Assembly: GCA_036362985.1 (NCBI GenBank) | Contig: JAYGXS010000005.1 | Location: forward strand, 26,469,094 to 26,533,093 | DNA length: 64,000 nucleotides | Reading direction: 5' to 3' | DNA from: Ligula intestinalis | Lineage: Eukaryota > Platyhelminthes > Cestoda > Diphyllobothriidea > Diphyllobothriidae | Part shown: positions 21,797 through 30,505 of the stretch, in pieces | How the letters are laid out: each line of letters opens with the position of its first letter | Numbering within the stretch: the first letter of the stretch is position 1 | Program-made: the position numbers and the translations under genes | Notes under the pieces: generated by a model | Database searches by the model: none | The model's input: only the letters and a program-made list of their open reading frames with translations | What the model was told of the DNA's origin: nothing

Positions 21797-21884
21797 CCGC
21801 ATTCTTACCGGCCCTCAAGTCCGAATTGAATGGCTAAATGTTTTGCGGAAATCAAAGCTTCCTGTTTTTCATGAAGCCACACCT
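21797..21884 (+). ncRNA. H/ACA snoRNA-like unit gamma-1
   Basis: Starts 8 nt after beta-1. Base stem CCGCA/TGCGG, left pocket TCTTACCG, right pocket TAAATGTT. H box AAATCA (21849-21854). Hairpin 2 GCTTC/GAAGC (21857-21861, 21873-21877). ACA at 21879-21881 plus CCT. Confidence 0.72.
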
Positions 21885-22054
21885 TACTGTTGAACTGATT
21901 TCAGTTGTGTTTTGAGGTCATAAGTGGTCAATGCTTAAATTTACAGTGCCAACAATTAATCATGTTATATGAGTTCCTTAGTGGTTGACAGGTAAAATTG
22001 GCTATTACGTATAGACTTAACTAGACAATGCACCAGAACTTTCACGTAATCATG

Positions 22055-22140
22055 GTCGCATGCTTACCGAGGCGTAGCTTTGCGGGCTCGTTGTAATGCG
22101 GATGTAAAGTCTCCGGCAGAATATTACGAGCAGAGTAACC
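22055..22140 (+). ncRNA. H/ACA snoRNA-like unit beta-2, partly decayed
   Basis: Base stem CGCAT/ATGCG (22057-22061, 22096-22100) and pocket GCTTACCG kept; right side TCGTTGTA has one change. The second hairpin is altered and the ACA box is gone (GTAACC in its place), so this half may not be a stable RNA on its own. Confidence 0.5.
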
Positions 22141-22148
22141 CTAATGAT

Positions 22149-22236
22149 CCGCATTCTTACCGGCCCTCAAGGTTGACTTGATTGGCTAAATATTATGCGG
22201 AAATCAAAGCTTTTTGTTCTTCTTGAAGCTACACCT
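22149..22236 (+). ncRNA. H/ACA snoRNA-like unit gamma-2
   Basis: CCGCAT (22149-22154)/ATGCGG (22195-22200) base, pockets TCTTACCG and TAAATATT, H box AAATCA (22201-22206), hairpin 2 closing with AAGCT (22226-22230), ACA at 22231-22233 plus CCT. Fully formed although its partner beta-2 has decayed. Confidence 0.72.
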
Positions 22237-22285
22237 AGTTGCTACAATGAGTACGTGTGCGTTTAGGTCAGTGGTGCTTAATGCT

Positions 22286-22585
22286 ACGCGTGTTGAGTGA
22301 TTGCCGCGCCAGCCATCTACACCCTCCCTCATCCCCGGTCTTATTGACTTTGTCTTAACACCGGGAACAGAGGTGGGAGCGGCGATCGAGTGGGTAAATT
22401 CTGCGCGAGTCTGCCTAAACTATTGTTTTCTCCCGCGCTAGTTCTCTGCGTTGCTCCTGCTTGCTGTAGCCTTCGTGTTGCTTGCCCAGCTCGCCTCAGA
22501 GCCTGTTGCGGCTTGCTTCAGCGTTTGCTGCGGCTGTTGGTGTACGCAGTGTCCATCGTCAACATCGACGGGGTAACTGGCGATT
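22286..22585. mobile_element. 300-bp insertion in the snoRNA array with 9-bp target duplication
   Basis: CTTAATGCT occurs directly at both edges (22277-22285 and 22586-22594). Without the insert, the flanks join into the spacer sequence seen after gamma-3 (GGTGCTTAATGCTGACATTT). The insert is GC-rich, contains CCCGGT and ACCGGG arms around 22335-22365, and encodes no protein I recognise. No terminal inverted repeats were seen. Confidence 0.75.
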
Positions 22586-22726
22586 CTTAATGCTGACATT
22601 TCCGCAATGCCTTAAGTTAATAACTAATTTATTAGTTTGTATCGCTTTCTTGCTAGCTCATCAGTAACTTGGGGAATCACTTGCAGCATTAATTAGACAT
22701 GAACCACAAGTATTTATTTCAGAAAA

Positions 22727-22817
22727 CCGCATGCTTACCGGCCCCAAAGCATAGCTATGTGGGCTCATTGTAATGCGGATACTGATTCTCTTGAAGAGTT
22801 TTGACGGAGAAACAACG
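22727..22817 (+). ncRNA. H/ACA snoRNA-like unit beta-3
   Basis: The clearest beta copy. Base CCGCAT (22727-22732)/ATGCGG (22773-22778), 8-nt pockets GCTTACCG and TCATTGTA, upper stem GCCC/GGGC. Distance from the top of the right pocket to the hinge box ATACTG (22779) is 14 nt, the canonical value. Hairpin 2 TTCTC/GAGAA (22786-22790, 22807-22811). ACA 22812-22814 plus ACG. Confidence 0.75.
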
Positions 22818-22825
22818 TCTAAGAC

Positions 22826-22913
22826 CCGCATTCTTACCGGCCTTCAAGTCCGACTTTAATGGCTAAATATTATGCGGAAATCAAAGCTTCTTGGTCTTCT
22901 TGAAGCTACACCT
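22826..22913 (+). ncRNA. H/ACA snoRNA-like unit gamma-3
   Basis: Base CCGCAT (22826-22831)/ATGCGG (22872-22877), upper stem GCC/GGC, pockets TCTTACCG and TAAATATT, 14 nt to H box AAATCA (22878-22883). Hairpin 2 AGCTTC/GAAGCT (22885-22890, 22902-22907). ACA 22908-22910 plus CCT. Best overall match to the H/ACA consensus in the window. Confidence 0.78.
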
Positions 22914-23096
22914 TTTTGCTTCAATGAGTACTTATGTGTTTAGGTCAATGGTGCTTAATGCTGACATTTGTGCAGTGCCTAAAGTTAATAAAAAAGTAAT
23001 TTATTATTTTGCATCACTTTCTTGCTAGCTTGTCAGTAACAGGAAATCACGTGCAGCATTAATTAGACACGAACCACAAGTATTTGTTTCAGACAG

Positions 23097-23187
23097 CCGC
23101 ATGCTTACCGGCCCCAAAGCATAGCTATGTGGGCTCATTGTAGTGCGGATACTAATTCTCTTGAAGAGTATTTAACGAGAAACAACG
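23097..23187 (+). ncRNA. H/ACA snoRNA-like unit beta-4
   Basis: As beta-3, but base CCGCAT/GTGCGG keeps pairing through a G-U wobble. The hinge ATACTA (23149-23154) is a perfect ANANNA H box. Hairpin 2 TTCTC/GAGAA (23156-23160, 23177-23181). ACA 23182-23184 plus ACG. Confidence 0.76.
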
Positions 23188-23195
23188 TCTAAGAC

Positions 23196-23283
23196 CCGCA
23201 TTCTTACCGACCCTCAAGTCCGACATGAATGGCTAAATGTTTTGTGGAAATCAAAGCTTCTTGTTTTTCTTGAAGCCACACCG
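23196..23283 (+). ncRNA. H/ACA snoRNA-like unit gamma-4
   Basis: CCGCA/TGTGG base (one weaker pair), pocket TCTTACCG and TAAATGTT, H box AAATCA (23248-23253), hairpin 2 GCTTC/GAAGC, ACA 23278-23280 plus CCG. Eight nt separate it from beta-4. Confidence 0.72.
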
Positions 23284-23446
23284 TCATTAGGCTGATTATG
23301 CTTGCGCTTAAAGGCCAGTGATGCCTTATTATGAGGTTAGCGCAGTGCCCAAAGTTAATTTTGTTGTATCAATGGTTGATCAGTAAAATTAGCAATCAAG
23401 CATAAATTTCATTAGACAATACTCCAAAACTTCAATCTATAACTGG

Positions 23447-23528
23447 TCGCATGCTTAACGGCTCCAAAGAATAGCTATGTGGGTTCTTTGAAACTCGCAT
23501 ACTGATTCTTTTGAAGAGTATTGAAGGT
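23447..23528 (+). ncRNA. H/ACA snoRNA-like unit beta-5, decayed
   Basis: CGCATGCTTAACGG start and ATACTGATTC hinge are recognisable, but the right arm of the base stem is lost (ACTCGCA) and there is no ACA box before gamma-5. Confidence 0.4.
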
Positions 23529-23532
23529 CCGG

Positions 23533-23615
23533 CCGCATTCTTACCGGCCCCAAGTGCGACTCGAATGGATAAATGTTTTGCGGAACTCAAGGCTTATTGT
23601 AGAAAAGCTACATGT
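23533..23615 (+). ncRNA. H/ACA snoRNA-like unit gamma-5, weakened
   Basis: CCGCATTCTTACCGG is intact and ACA is at 23610-23612, but the H box has become AACTCA and hairpin 2 is imperfect (GGCTT against AAGCT). It ends 45 nt before the 3' splice site. Confidence 0.5.
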
Positions 23616-23660
23616 TCCATTCTTCGATCTAATTTTGGCTGTTCCTTTTATTTTTTTTAG

Positions 23661-23993
23661 TTGCACCCGAAGAAGCCTCTAACCGTCAAAAACTACGGCG
23701 TGTGGATTCGCTACGACAGTCGTTCTGGCACGCACAACATGTACAAGGAGTATCGTGATCTTACCGAGGAGGGTGCGGTGACCCAACTTTACCGTGAAAT
23801 GGGAGCACGCCATCGCGCTCGTGCAACTTCGATTCAAGTTATCAAAGTTGAAGCTATTCCCAACTCGAAATGCCGTCGCCAGCATGTTACCCAGTTCCAC
23901 GATCACCACCTTAAGTTCCCTCTTCCTCACCGTGTCACTCGTCGCCTCCATGCGCCGCGGTTCACTACTACAAGGCCTCTAACCACTTTCTAA
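23661..23993 (+). CDS. RPL18A: RPL18A (eL20) coding exon 3, large-subunit ribosomal protein
   Basis: The last exon encodes 110 residues and the TAA stop. It follows a strong acceptor (TTTATTTTTTTTAG) and starts [15 protein letters not shown], then [31 protein letters not shown] and [11 protein letters not shown], the most conserved parts of eL20. With exons 1 and 2 the protein is 176 residues, the same length as human RPL18A. The product is a structural component of the 60S subunit, acting in the cytosol after nucleolar assembly. The three exons join in phase 0 with no damage, so this is a functional gene rather than a processed pseudogene. Its long intron holds H/ACA RNA units, and the mammalian orthologue also hosts an H/ACA snoRNA (SNORA68), which is recalled knowledge. 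Confidence 0.97.
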   Translation: MHPKKPLTVKNYGVWIRYDSRSGTHNMYKEYRDLTEEGAVTQLYREMGARHRARATSIQVIKVEAIPNSKCRRQHVTQFHDHHLKFPLPHRVTRRLHAPRFTTTRPLTTF

Positions 23994-24008
23994 TGTGGTT
24001 CTCTTGTG

Positions 24009-24014
24009 AATAAA
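24009..24014 (+). terminator. RPL18A polyadenylation signal
   Basis: AATAAA 15 bases after the stop codon, giving a very short 3' UTR typical of ribosomal protein mRNAs. Cleavage is probably around 24025-24040. Confidence 0.85.
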
Positions 24015-24039
24015 CATTAAATTTGGCTCCCCGCTTCCT

Positions 24040-25960
24040 TTGTTTTCATGGATTAACTCGAGTTTACTGACTCGTTAAGCGGTAGTGTTTTGTCCAAACA
24101 AGGGTGATTAGATTTTTGCCACCCTGGTGGCTACGATCCAGGCACGTATTCTCTTGTAACTGCATGGTGGTCGCTCACTCCGTGGGGTTCTATCCGGTAA
24201 TCATGAGATGAGGGCACTTCCTTGCTTTCAAGGCATTATTTGCTAATAGTTAGGAGACCTAGATGGACTTCATGCCAGGAGCGGGCAATAGAAAGCAGTC
24301 GCGTAGGTGAATTTAGTTCGAGGCCGCCTTGCGCTTAGTAGTTACGGTCGGACATAGTACCGCAGCTCCATGGCCTAGGGCGCGTCGTTTTAGTTACTCA
24401 CCCTTCTCGGCCAACTGGTACCCAGTTTGCGGTGAAAAAGCATCGATTACGTAGAGCGGGACACGCGGCGCCGGCTTAGTGCGTTGGCCACTATTTTGGT
24501 TGATTAGACCGTTCCAAGGTGTGCGTGTATAACGACAGTAAAGCTCCACCGTAATCGGGCAGGCCTTAGCCCCGTCGTGCGTGATGTCACGTATATTGAC
24601 GGAGGACGGTTCGGCTTTAGCATGCGCCTGAAACAGCTAGGTAGGTTTCCTAAACAGCCCTACAATAGTCACGACTCTGTTTTTTGGTGGTGGTGTCTGC
24701 TCGAGCAATTGCGCCATCCTTACTCGTTTCACTGTCCTTCATCCTCCACAGTGCAACAACTAGTTTAAGGATTGGGCGGCTTTCGCTTGTTTGGTAATAA
24801 GCACGTCTGTCGTCACTACGCTACCATTTCAACCGAATCATTGTAGGAGGGCTGTGGGGGACAACAGTGAGTTCTGAATCAAACTAACAGCCAGTTTGCA
24901 TTTTACCCGGACGCGCGCCCAAGTCTCAGTTACTCCTGTCGCATCAGCTAGTAGGGCGATAACAGAAGACAGTGAGAATGCCAGAAAACTCGCAGGGCTG
25001 TGTATCCTGAACGCCATGTAATGTTGGATTAGGTTTTTCACGCGACACCTACTCTCCTTCCTCGTCAAATATGATCAACTGAAGCCGAAAGAGGACAAGG
25101 GGAAGGTCCGGTTGCGCATGCCACACTGCCTGTCCTCACAAAAACTCCAGGTTCTCGCATATACAACAGTTCGACTATGTCCACAGTGTGTTCCACAGCA
25201 AGGTGGTGCCGGGACGGCGACTTGCATTGGATTATAGTGGGATCGGACTTGTGAAGCATCTACTTCCTCTGTTCCACTCTTTCCACCTGGGTCAGGTTTC
25301 AAAACAGTCAAGAATACCGGATATGGGAGGGAGCCCAGGCCCATACACTGTGGATCGCTACAAACAAAAGGAGGCTCGGATTTCATCTGAGTGAGAGTGC
25401 TACAAAGACCACATTCAGAAGGAGCCATTGCAGTCTGACTGTCATTCGGTCAGTCTGCACTGGGTTGATCACGCGGTCCGAGTTATTCCGTCAGTTGGCA
25501 ACATTCCAAGCCATGGTTTTTAGCGAACCGTGATAGCTTCAAGCATGTCAGATTGGTCATGGTGCGCTGAACCGTTGACCTCATTTTCTCTCCTAGAATC
25601 AGGTCACTGTCCTAACCAGTCAATTGTCTGATGCTGGGTGGGCGCGGTGGCTGACAGAACCAGCGAACCTGTCTGCGCGCGTCACAGCACGACTTGGCAC
25701 CTTATTCGCGCGCGCACCAGGATAACTACAAACCAGGGGTTCAGAAGGAGCATTCGCTGTCTGACTACCAGTCCGCTGGTCAGCCAATCAACACACAGCA
25801 CGGCTGATGGCGTGGTCCGATATAAAGTATCAGTTGGCAGCCTTCTAGGTTATGGTTGTTAGTCTACCTTGCTATTCTCACACTCCAAGTACGCATGCGG
25901 TGGAAGGATCGTGTGAATAAATGGCTGAGGAACCTATTTCCACTCATGTGATAGCTGCTG
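24040..25960. other. GC-richer region without recognised genes
   Basis: No coding frame here looks like a known protein. Blocks near 25415-25510 and 25740-25860 (AGAAGGAGC, then GTCTGACT and TCAGTTGGCA) resemble each other and weakly 53030-53125, so these are probably repeat remnants, perhaps LTR ends. Confidence 0.35.
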
Positions 25961-26519
25961 GTTGCAAGCACGTGGTAGGCAGGCAAGTAGCCCTTGTCGG
26001 ATCCAGAACCCCAACGGGTGGGCCTCAATCCCGGCGGCGAGGAGGAGAAGGAGGAGTCGGAGCAGCATAGTCAGGAGGGGCTGTTCTGTCATAAAAACAG
26101 ATGGAGAGGAGAAGAGATGGATCCATCATAGGGAGGTTTGGTGTAGCAGACCTTGGCCGCTCTGAGAGCGGGTGGGAACGCGGTCGAAGACGCGTCTGCT
26201 GTGCGTCTGCACGTGGTATCTGATGCTGGTAATTATCATGTATGGTGCCGGTGCTGATGAGGAGGTGTGAACATGGGGTTTAACCAGCGGTGTTCTACCA
26301 CAGGCTTTCATGAAAATGTATGTGGCCTAGCAGGTTAATGTTAACTGTTAACATGGGTACAACGATTGTATATCGATTCCCAAGGCATTGGTTCACGAGT
26401 ATCTGTGTAGTGGGTTGACAAGTGACCGATCAGGCCGATGTGTGATGTGCATGTGTAAGGCAAGATAGATTGGGAGATGCTGAGGGGACAAAGTTATTGT
26501 TGTTGCCAATATAATTGAA

Positions 26520-26910
26520 TATACGAGTTCCAGGAAGCAGTTCAGAAGAAGAAGCGACGACTGGAATACGAGTTTTATTGTCCCAACGTTTCGGATTCCG
26601 GCGGAAATCCTTAGTCGTAGGTCATCGTAGAAAAGTCTGAGACATGCGCATATGAGGGTGCTAAATGCACAGGTTGCACGTTATTCATAGTTCGTAGCGG
26701 TCATCCGCATGCGTACTATAATCGTCAGTTCCCGTAGCCACCGCTTGAGGTCTTAATTGGTGCGGTGATGGCTCATTAATTGCCACAATGTCCGTGTCGA
26801 ATGCGGGCTTAATACCTGCGTGACAATTATGTCCGCTGTCGGTCAGGTTGTTGCTGCGCCCGGCCCCTCCCACGTAACTGATTCTCTTGCTCAGGAAACT
26901 TCTCAGCACA
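26520..26910 (-). mobile_element. Penelope-like element 3' end
   Basis: Minus-strand C-terminal tail (FLSKRISYVGGAGRSNN, 26685-26909) followed by a short 3' region with the family signature near 26570-26620 (TTTTATTGTCCCAACGTTTCG on the plus strand). The same tail and signature recur at 50.7, 51.8 and 59.1 kb. It sits between pieces of an RTE-type LINE tail. Confidence 0.65.
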
Positions 26911-26935
26911 CCGTTGTTGTTGTCGGTGGTAGTTG

Positions 26936-27514
26936 TCAGGCCGATTGGAGGATTGGGGATGGGATTGTTAGTGGGCGTTTATGATGTGTTTGGCCTGTTG
27001 GCTTCGCGGTAAATTCCACTGTTATGGATACACATCTGACGAGAAGATCTATGCGGCTAGTGAATGAACGCGGGTAAAAGGGGGCGGTGGTCTCTGCTGT
27101 GTGTTGGTACTTCGGTCGCTGGTTCGCCAGCATCTGTCCACCGGACTCGCAAGTGACCGATGCGCGAGGCGAATGTACGATCACAATGGGGCTAGGTTAG
27201 ACTGGAGTCCCTATTTCTGGTAGAAAGTGCAGTAGTTGTGGAGGTAGCAGGTGGTGCGTCGGCGGAGCGCGATTGCCGGGTGGGGAGTGGTTTCAGTATT
27301 GGTCGTCGCTATGGCCAATGCGAGGTCGCGACAGGGATAATGGGGTCGGTGATTGAGGACCATGGGCTATGTGGAGGTTGAGCAACGACGATGGGGTTAG
27401 TGGGATGTACAGCAGAAACACTGTAGGGGGTATTAGTCGTTGTAGAAATTTTGTTGTTGGGTTGCTAGTACATTGCGTCCGGAAGTGTCCAACGAGACCA
27501 ATTTGCGTACGCAA
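26936..27514 (-). pseudogene. LINE D zinc-finger-like C-terminal tail
   Basis: The segment IGLVGHFRTQCTSNP (27293-27514) and the later FTSRIDLLVRC (26936-27184) look like decayed C2H2 fingers, where the usual H-x4-C pattern is partly kept. Flatworm RTE-type LINEs end in such fingers followed by a Ser/Pro-rich tail, which is recalled family knowledge. Confidence 0.55.
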
Positions 27515-27651
27515 GGTACGTTGGCAGCAAGGAAAAGGTGGAAGAAGTTGGGCTTTAGTGTTGAGTATCCAAGGCGCTTGTGATTTCCAAGCCTATCCTT
27601 TTGTCTTGACAGCGACGATTCGGTTGGCTTCGTAGATGGTAGCACTCGACT

Positions 27652-28017
27652 TCACCGTTCTTCATCAGACCGGTCGAGGTCTGGGCGAGGTCCTGCCAGG
27701 TCGTCGGGTTGACTTGAAGTTGCTTTAGGAACTTCTTCAGGGTGTCCTTGTAGTGTCATTTTTGTCCCTCTTTTCGGCGAGCAGCGGCAGCGATATCTTT
27801 GTAGACGAGGCGTTTTGGGTAATCGCTCATCTTCCATCCTCCCCAAGTGGCCGCTCCATCGTTGTTGCATTTGCCTCCGCATGGTGTGGATGCTGAAGAT
27901 TCCGGTACCAGGCACGTGTCTGGTCATCTCAACTTCAGTCTTCAGCGGAGGCAGTTGAGATGAAAGTAATTCAGCTTCCGCGCGTGGTTGGCGTAGATGG
28001 TCAAGGTCTCGCTTCAT
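27652..28017 (-). pseudogene. LINE D C-terminal segment, first copy
   Basis: A 121-codon frame with TGIFSIHTMRRQMQQRWSGH and LGRMEDERLPK, a signature of the post-RT region of RTE-type LINEs. Upstream bases encode NHLRQPRAEAELLSSQ-like sequence also found at 28560-28630, so this part is duplicated. Confidence 0.72.
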
Positions 28018-28283
28018 ACAAGAATGTCATGAGGGCGACGATCTTGTACGGTTTTCGTTTGATGGACAGTTGCCGACCATTAGGTACTTCTACATACGCA
28101 AACGAGATACAGAGACACTTATTTTGTAACTGAACGCAAATAAAAAGCAGGTTCGACAAAATATTCTGGCAAATGGCCAGCTTATCGGTGAGTTATAAGT
28201 AAGTTCACGAGAATGTCAATCACCAAAACAATTAAATTAATCAGAATACGGGTATAAAGAACCAGAAAAGATGGCAAATTTGG

Positions 28284-28780
28284 CTACAAACCAGGATAGA
28301 TATTTTGAAGAAAACTTGCAAATTTCGAAAACACGTACCTTAGGGGTACTTGGATGAGTGCTGCTGGCGTATTTTGAGCCGGCATAAAGTTCCCACTGCC
28401 CGATATTAAAGAGGCATTTTTGCTAAATTCGGATGTAATTTTCGCAATATAGATGACATATTTACTGTTAAGGCTTCCGGTTCGCTCCAGGACTTTCGCA
28501 TCCGGTATCCTGTCCAGCCACCTCAGCTTAAGCATTCTGCGGAGGCAGCTGAGAGAGAAGTGATTCGGCTTCCGAACTTGGTTGGCGTAGATGGTTCAGG
28601 TCTCTGCTCCATATAGAAGTGTCGTCAAGAAGACGGCTTTTTAGTGTCCACTTGTAGGCCGTGGTGATTCTGTGGTGATATTTGACAGCGAAATGGAGAA
28701 CTTCATCACTGACACCCTGTCGCGAAGCAATATAGAGATGCTCAATTGCTCACAGCCCGTCGACCAAGGCTTTGGGTCCT
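28284..28780 (-). pseudogene. LINE D C-terminal segment, second partial copy
   Basis: [20 protein letters not shown] (28476-28535) is the typical segment just before the RWSGH block. After it the sequence departs from the LINE. The upstream part repeats the AEAELLSSQLPP stretch of 27652-28017, which suggests a local duplication. Confidence 0.62.
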
Positions 28781-28784
28781 TCTC

Positions 28785-29174
28785 CATCCTGACGATCTGT
28801 TCCCGCTTTGAGTACCCATCCCCTCAACTCCTTTCCAAACTATGCTCTTTCTTCTACAGCCGACGGTATCCCTTCCTCCTTCAACACAACCAACACTGAC
28901 ACGGCATACGGATTTGCCGTCGAGGTTCAACGCAGCCACAATGGCTCTCTAACACGTAGTTGAGATGCCCAATCTCCTACACGACTCACGTATGACAGCA
29001 CATAAATTCATGCGAGTCACAACCGTCCAATCAAACTGGCTCCCATAAGCCAGCTACATCAACACAAACTCCTCAAACTCTACCGTTGTTACGTACCTCC
29101 TTCCCTATATTTTACTAATCCTCCTTCGTTCGTTTTCTTTCATCATCGGACTTCGGTCTAGGAGGAGAGCACTT
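28785..29174. other. Spacer inside LINE D
   Basis: Low-information sequence between LINE D pieces. I see no separate feature. Confidence 0.3.
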
Positions 29175-29650
29175 GTAATGGTCCTTTCTGCCTGACACCC
29201 ACATAACTCTTGACGTCACAGACAAGGACACTCAGAGCAGGCCCTCGTGCAAATGTACTTTTCGGCCTGCCCCCCCCCCCGACCAGACGTCAACTGGCGC
29301 ATGAGACACTCAGCACCCACGTCAGTCTACCTTCCTGTGGTCCAACCAATCACCATCAAGGCTGCAAGACAGAGAGAGGATTTGGCAGCCGCCCCCAATT
29401 ATTGACGGGAGAACTCTCTTGGCATTCTGCCCCCTCGCAGGGCGGACGCGCCGCCGCTGCTCTCACTCATGGCTCTCACGGTCGAAGGTAGGCCAGACCG
29501 AGTCAAACTTCCTACGAACTATTCTTCAACTCATTCTGTAAACAATATATTTTTCCGACTTTCTGGCTTTCCAAGACTTATCTCTTCTTCTCAGGAACCG
29601 GGCCTGGAAGATCGCAGTAGTAAGGGTTCAACCAGCTTAACTTAACTCCT
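29175..29650 (+). mobile_element. Solo LTR inside LINE D (third)
   Basis: Begins TGTAATGGTCC and has a C run at 29269-29280, an AACAATATA near the poly(A) region, the GGGCCTGGAAGATCGCAG block at 29600-29617 and TTAACTCC near the end. LINE D sequence resumes directly after (WLQAFVWNH read on the minus strand). Confidence 0.7.
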
Positions 29651-29985
29651 TTGCGGTGATTCCACACAAAGGCTTGCAGCCAGCCAATAGTCTGGCCGGC
29701 TTTGAAGATCCGTTGAACAACGTCGTCGTTGATCCTCGTGTTTCGAGACAGCATACTTTCGAGGTAGGCGAAGGTGTCCACAACTTAGAATCAGGCACCG
29801 TTGACATTTATCTTAGGAGCATTGCCTTCAGCACTGAGTGGTGTTTGGCACAGGACCAATGTTTTGTCCGTGTTGAATTTGAGAGCAAATGTGATGAAGA
29901 GGTCCATGCTCCTTTGCATATTCTGTTCGGCGGTGGTGTTGTGGACACAGTCGTCTGCGAAGGGCAGGTAGTGGACTGTAGTCAT
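29578..29985 (-). pseudogene. LINE D reverse transcriptase motif C region
   Basis: The 29791-29985 frame has LPFADDCVHNTTAEQNMQRS with the FADD catalytic pair. The 29578-29781 frame continues with FAYLESMLSRNTRINDDVV, both typical of RTE-type LINEs. A frame change lies near 29785. Confidence 0.75.
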
Positions 29986-30057
29986 AACACACGTGCCGGG
30001 GCCTGCCTACGCTGGGTGTTGCGAAGGTTCCCGTCACTTCTGTATGCCATGTGGATA

Positions 30058-30505
30058 TGTAGTGGTCGCTGCTGCCCGAAGCCCCCTATCTCCTGGCAAA
30101 CTTGGTCGTCCAGTCGCGCTCGATCCAGAGCAATGGCCCACGTCCGCATGGGAGGCGCGACCTTTGCCCCAGGGCGTACACACACTCAGCGACCTGAAGC
30201 TGACTAACACGCGAAGCCCGCTCTGTGGCCCTTGTGATAATTTCCACGCTGACGGACACTCGGGATTTCGCACTCCAGGGTGCGGACGTAGGCAGCGTCG
30301 CTGGCTGCTGTGACGAACCCGCGATCGAACTCCATGCCAGATCGATTGGCTATTGTCTCCTAACTCTTGTGTACACAACACATTGTTCCTACTGGTCTGG
30401 CCTTCCCACCGTATTCTCTTATCACCTAAAGAAACCATTGGCCTGGAAGATCGTAGCAGTTAGGGTTAACCTTCGTAAGCTTAACACCTGTCGATACTGG
30501 TGATC
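30058..30505 (+). mobile_element. Solo LTR inside LINE D (second)
   Basis: Begins TGTAGTGGTCGC, has a GTGTACACAACA poly(A)-signal-like stretch near 30371 and the GGCCTGGAAGATCGTAG block at 30440. It splits the LINE D reverse transcriptase between the residues read as CPGIR and MAYRSDG. Confidence 0.72.

Noticed and set aside
21697..23615. A CRISPR-like or satellite array
   Set aside because: Repeats are about 350 bp apart, diverged and structured with H and ACA boxes, inside a spliced intron of an animal-type gene. That is not a CRISPR array, and box conservation argues against a plain satellite.
20700..23615. Box C/D snoRNAs or miRNA precursors in the same intron
   Set aside because: No paired C (RTGATGA) and D (CTGA) boxes with terminal stems were found; two short hairpins per unit with ACA ends fit H/ACA instead.
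23679..23951. A 90-codon frame on the minus strand
   Set aside because: It is the antisense shadow of RPL18A exon 3, whose sense protein is clearly conserved.
23661..23993. A stand-alone 110-residue protein starting at TTG
   Set aside because: The TTG is the first codon of a spliced exon directly after an acceptor AG; the true start is at 20354.
25065..25428. Cys-rich minus-strand protein of about 117 codons
   Set aside because: The cysteines do not form a regular finger pattern, codon usage looks random, and the DNA resembles repeats elsewhere.
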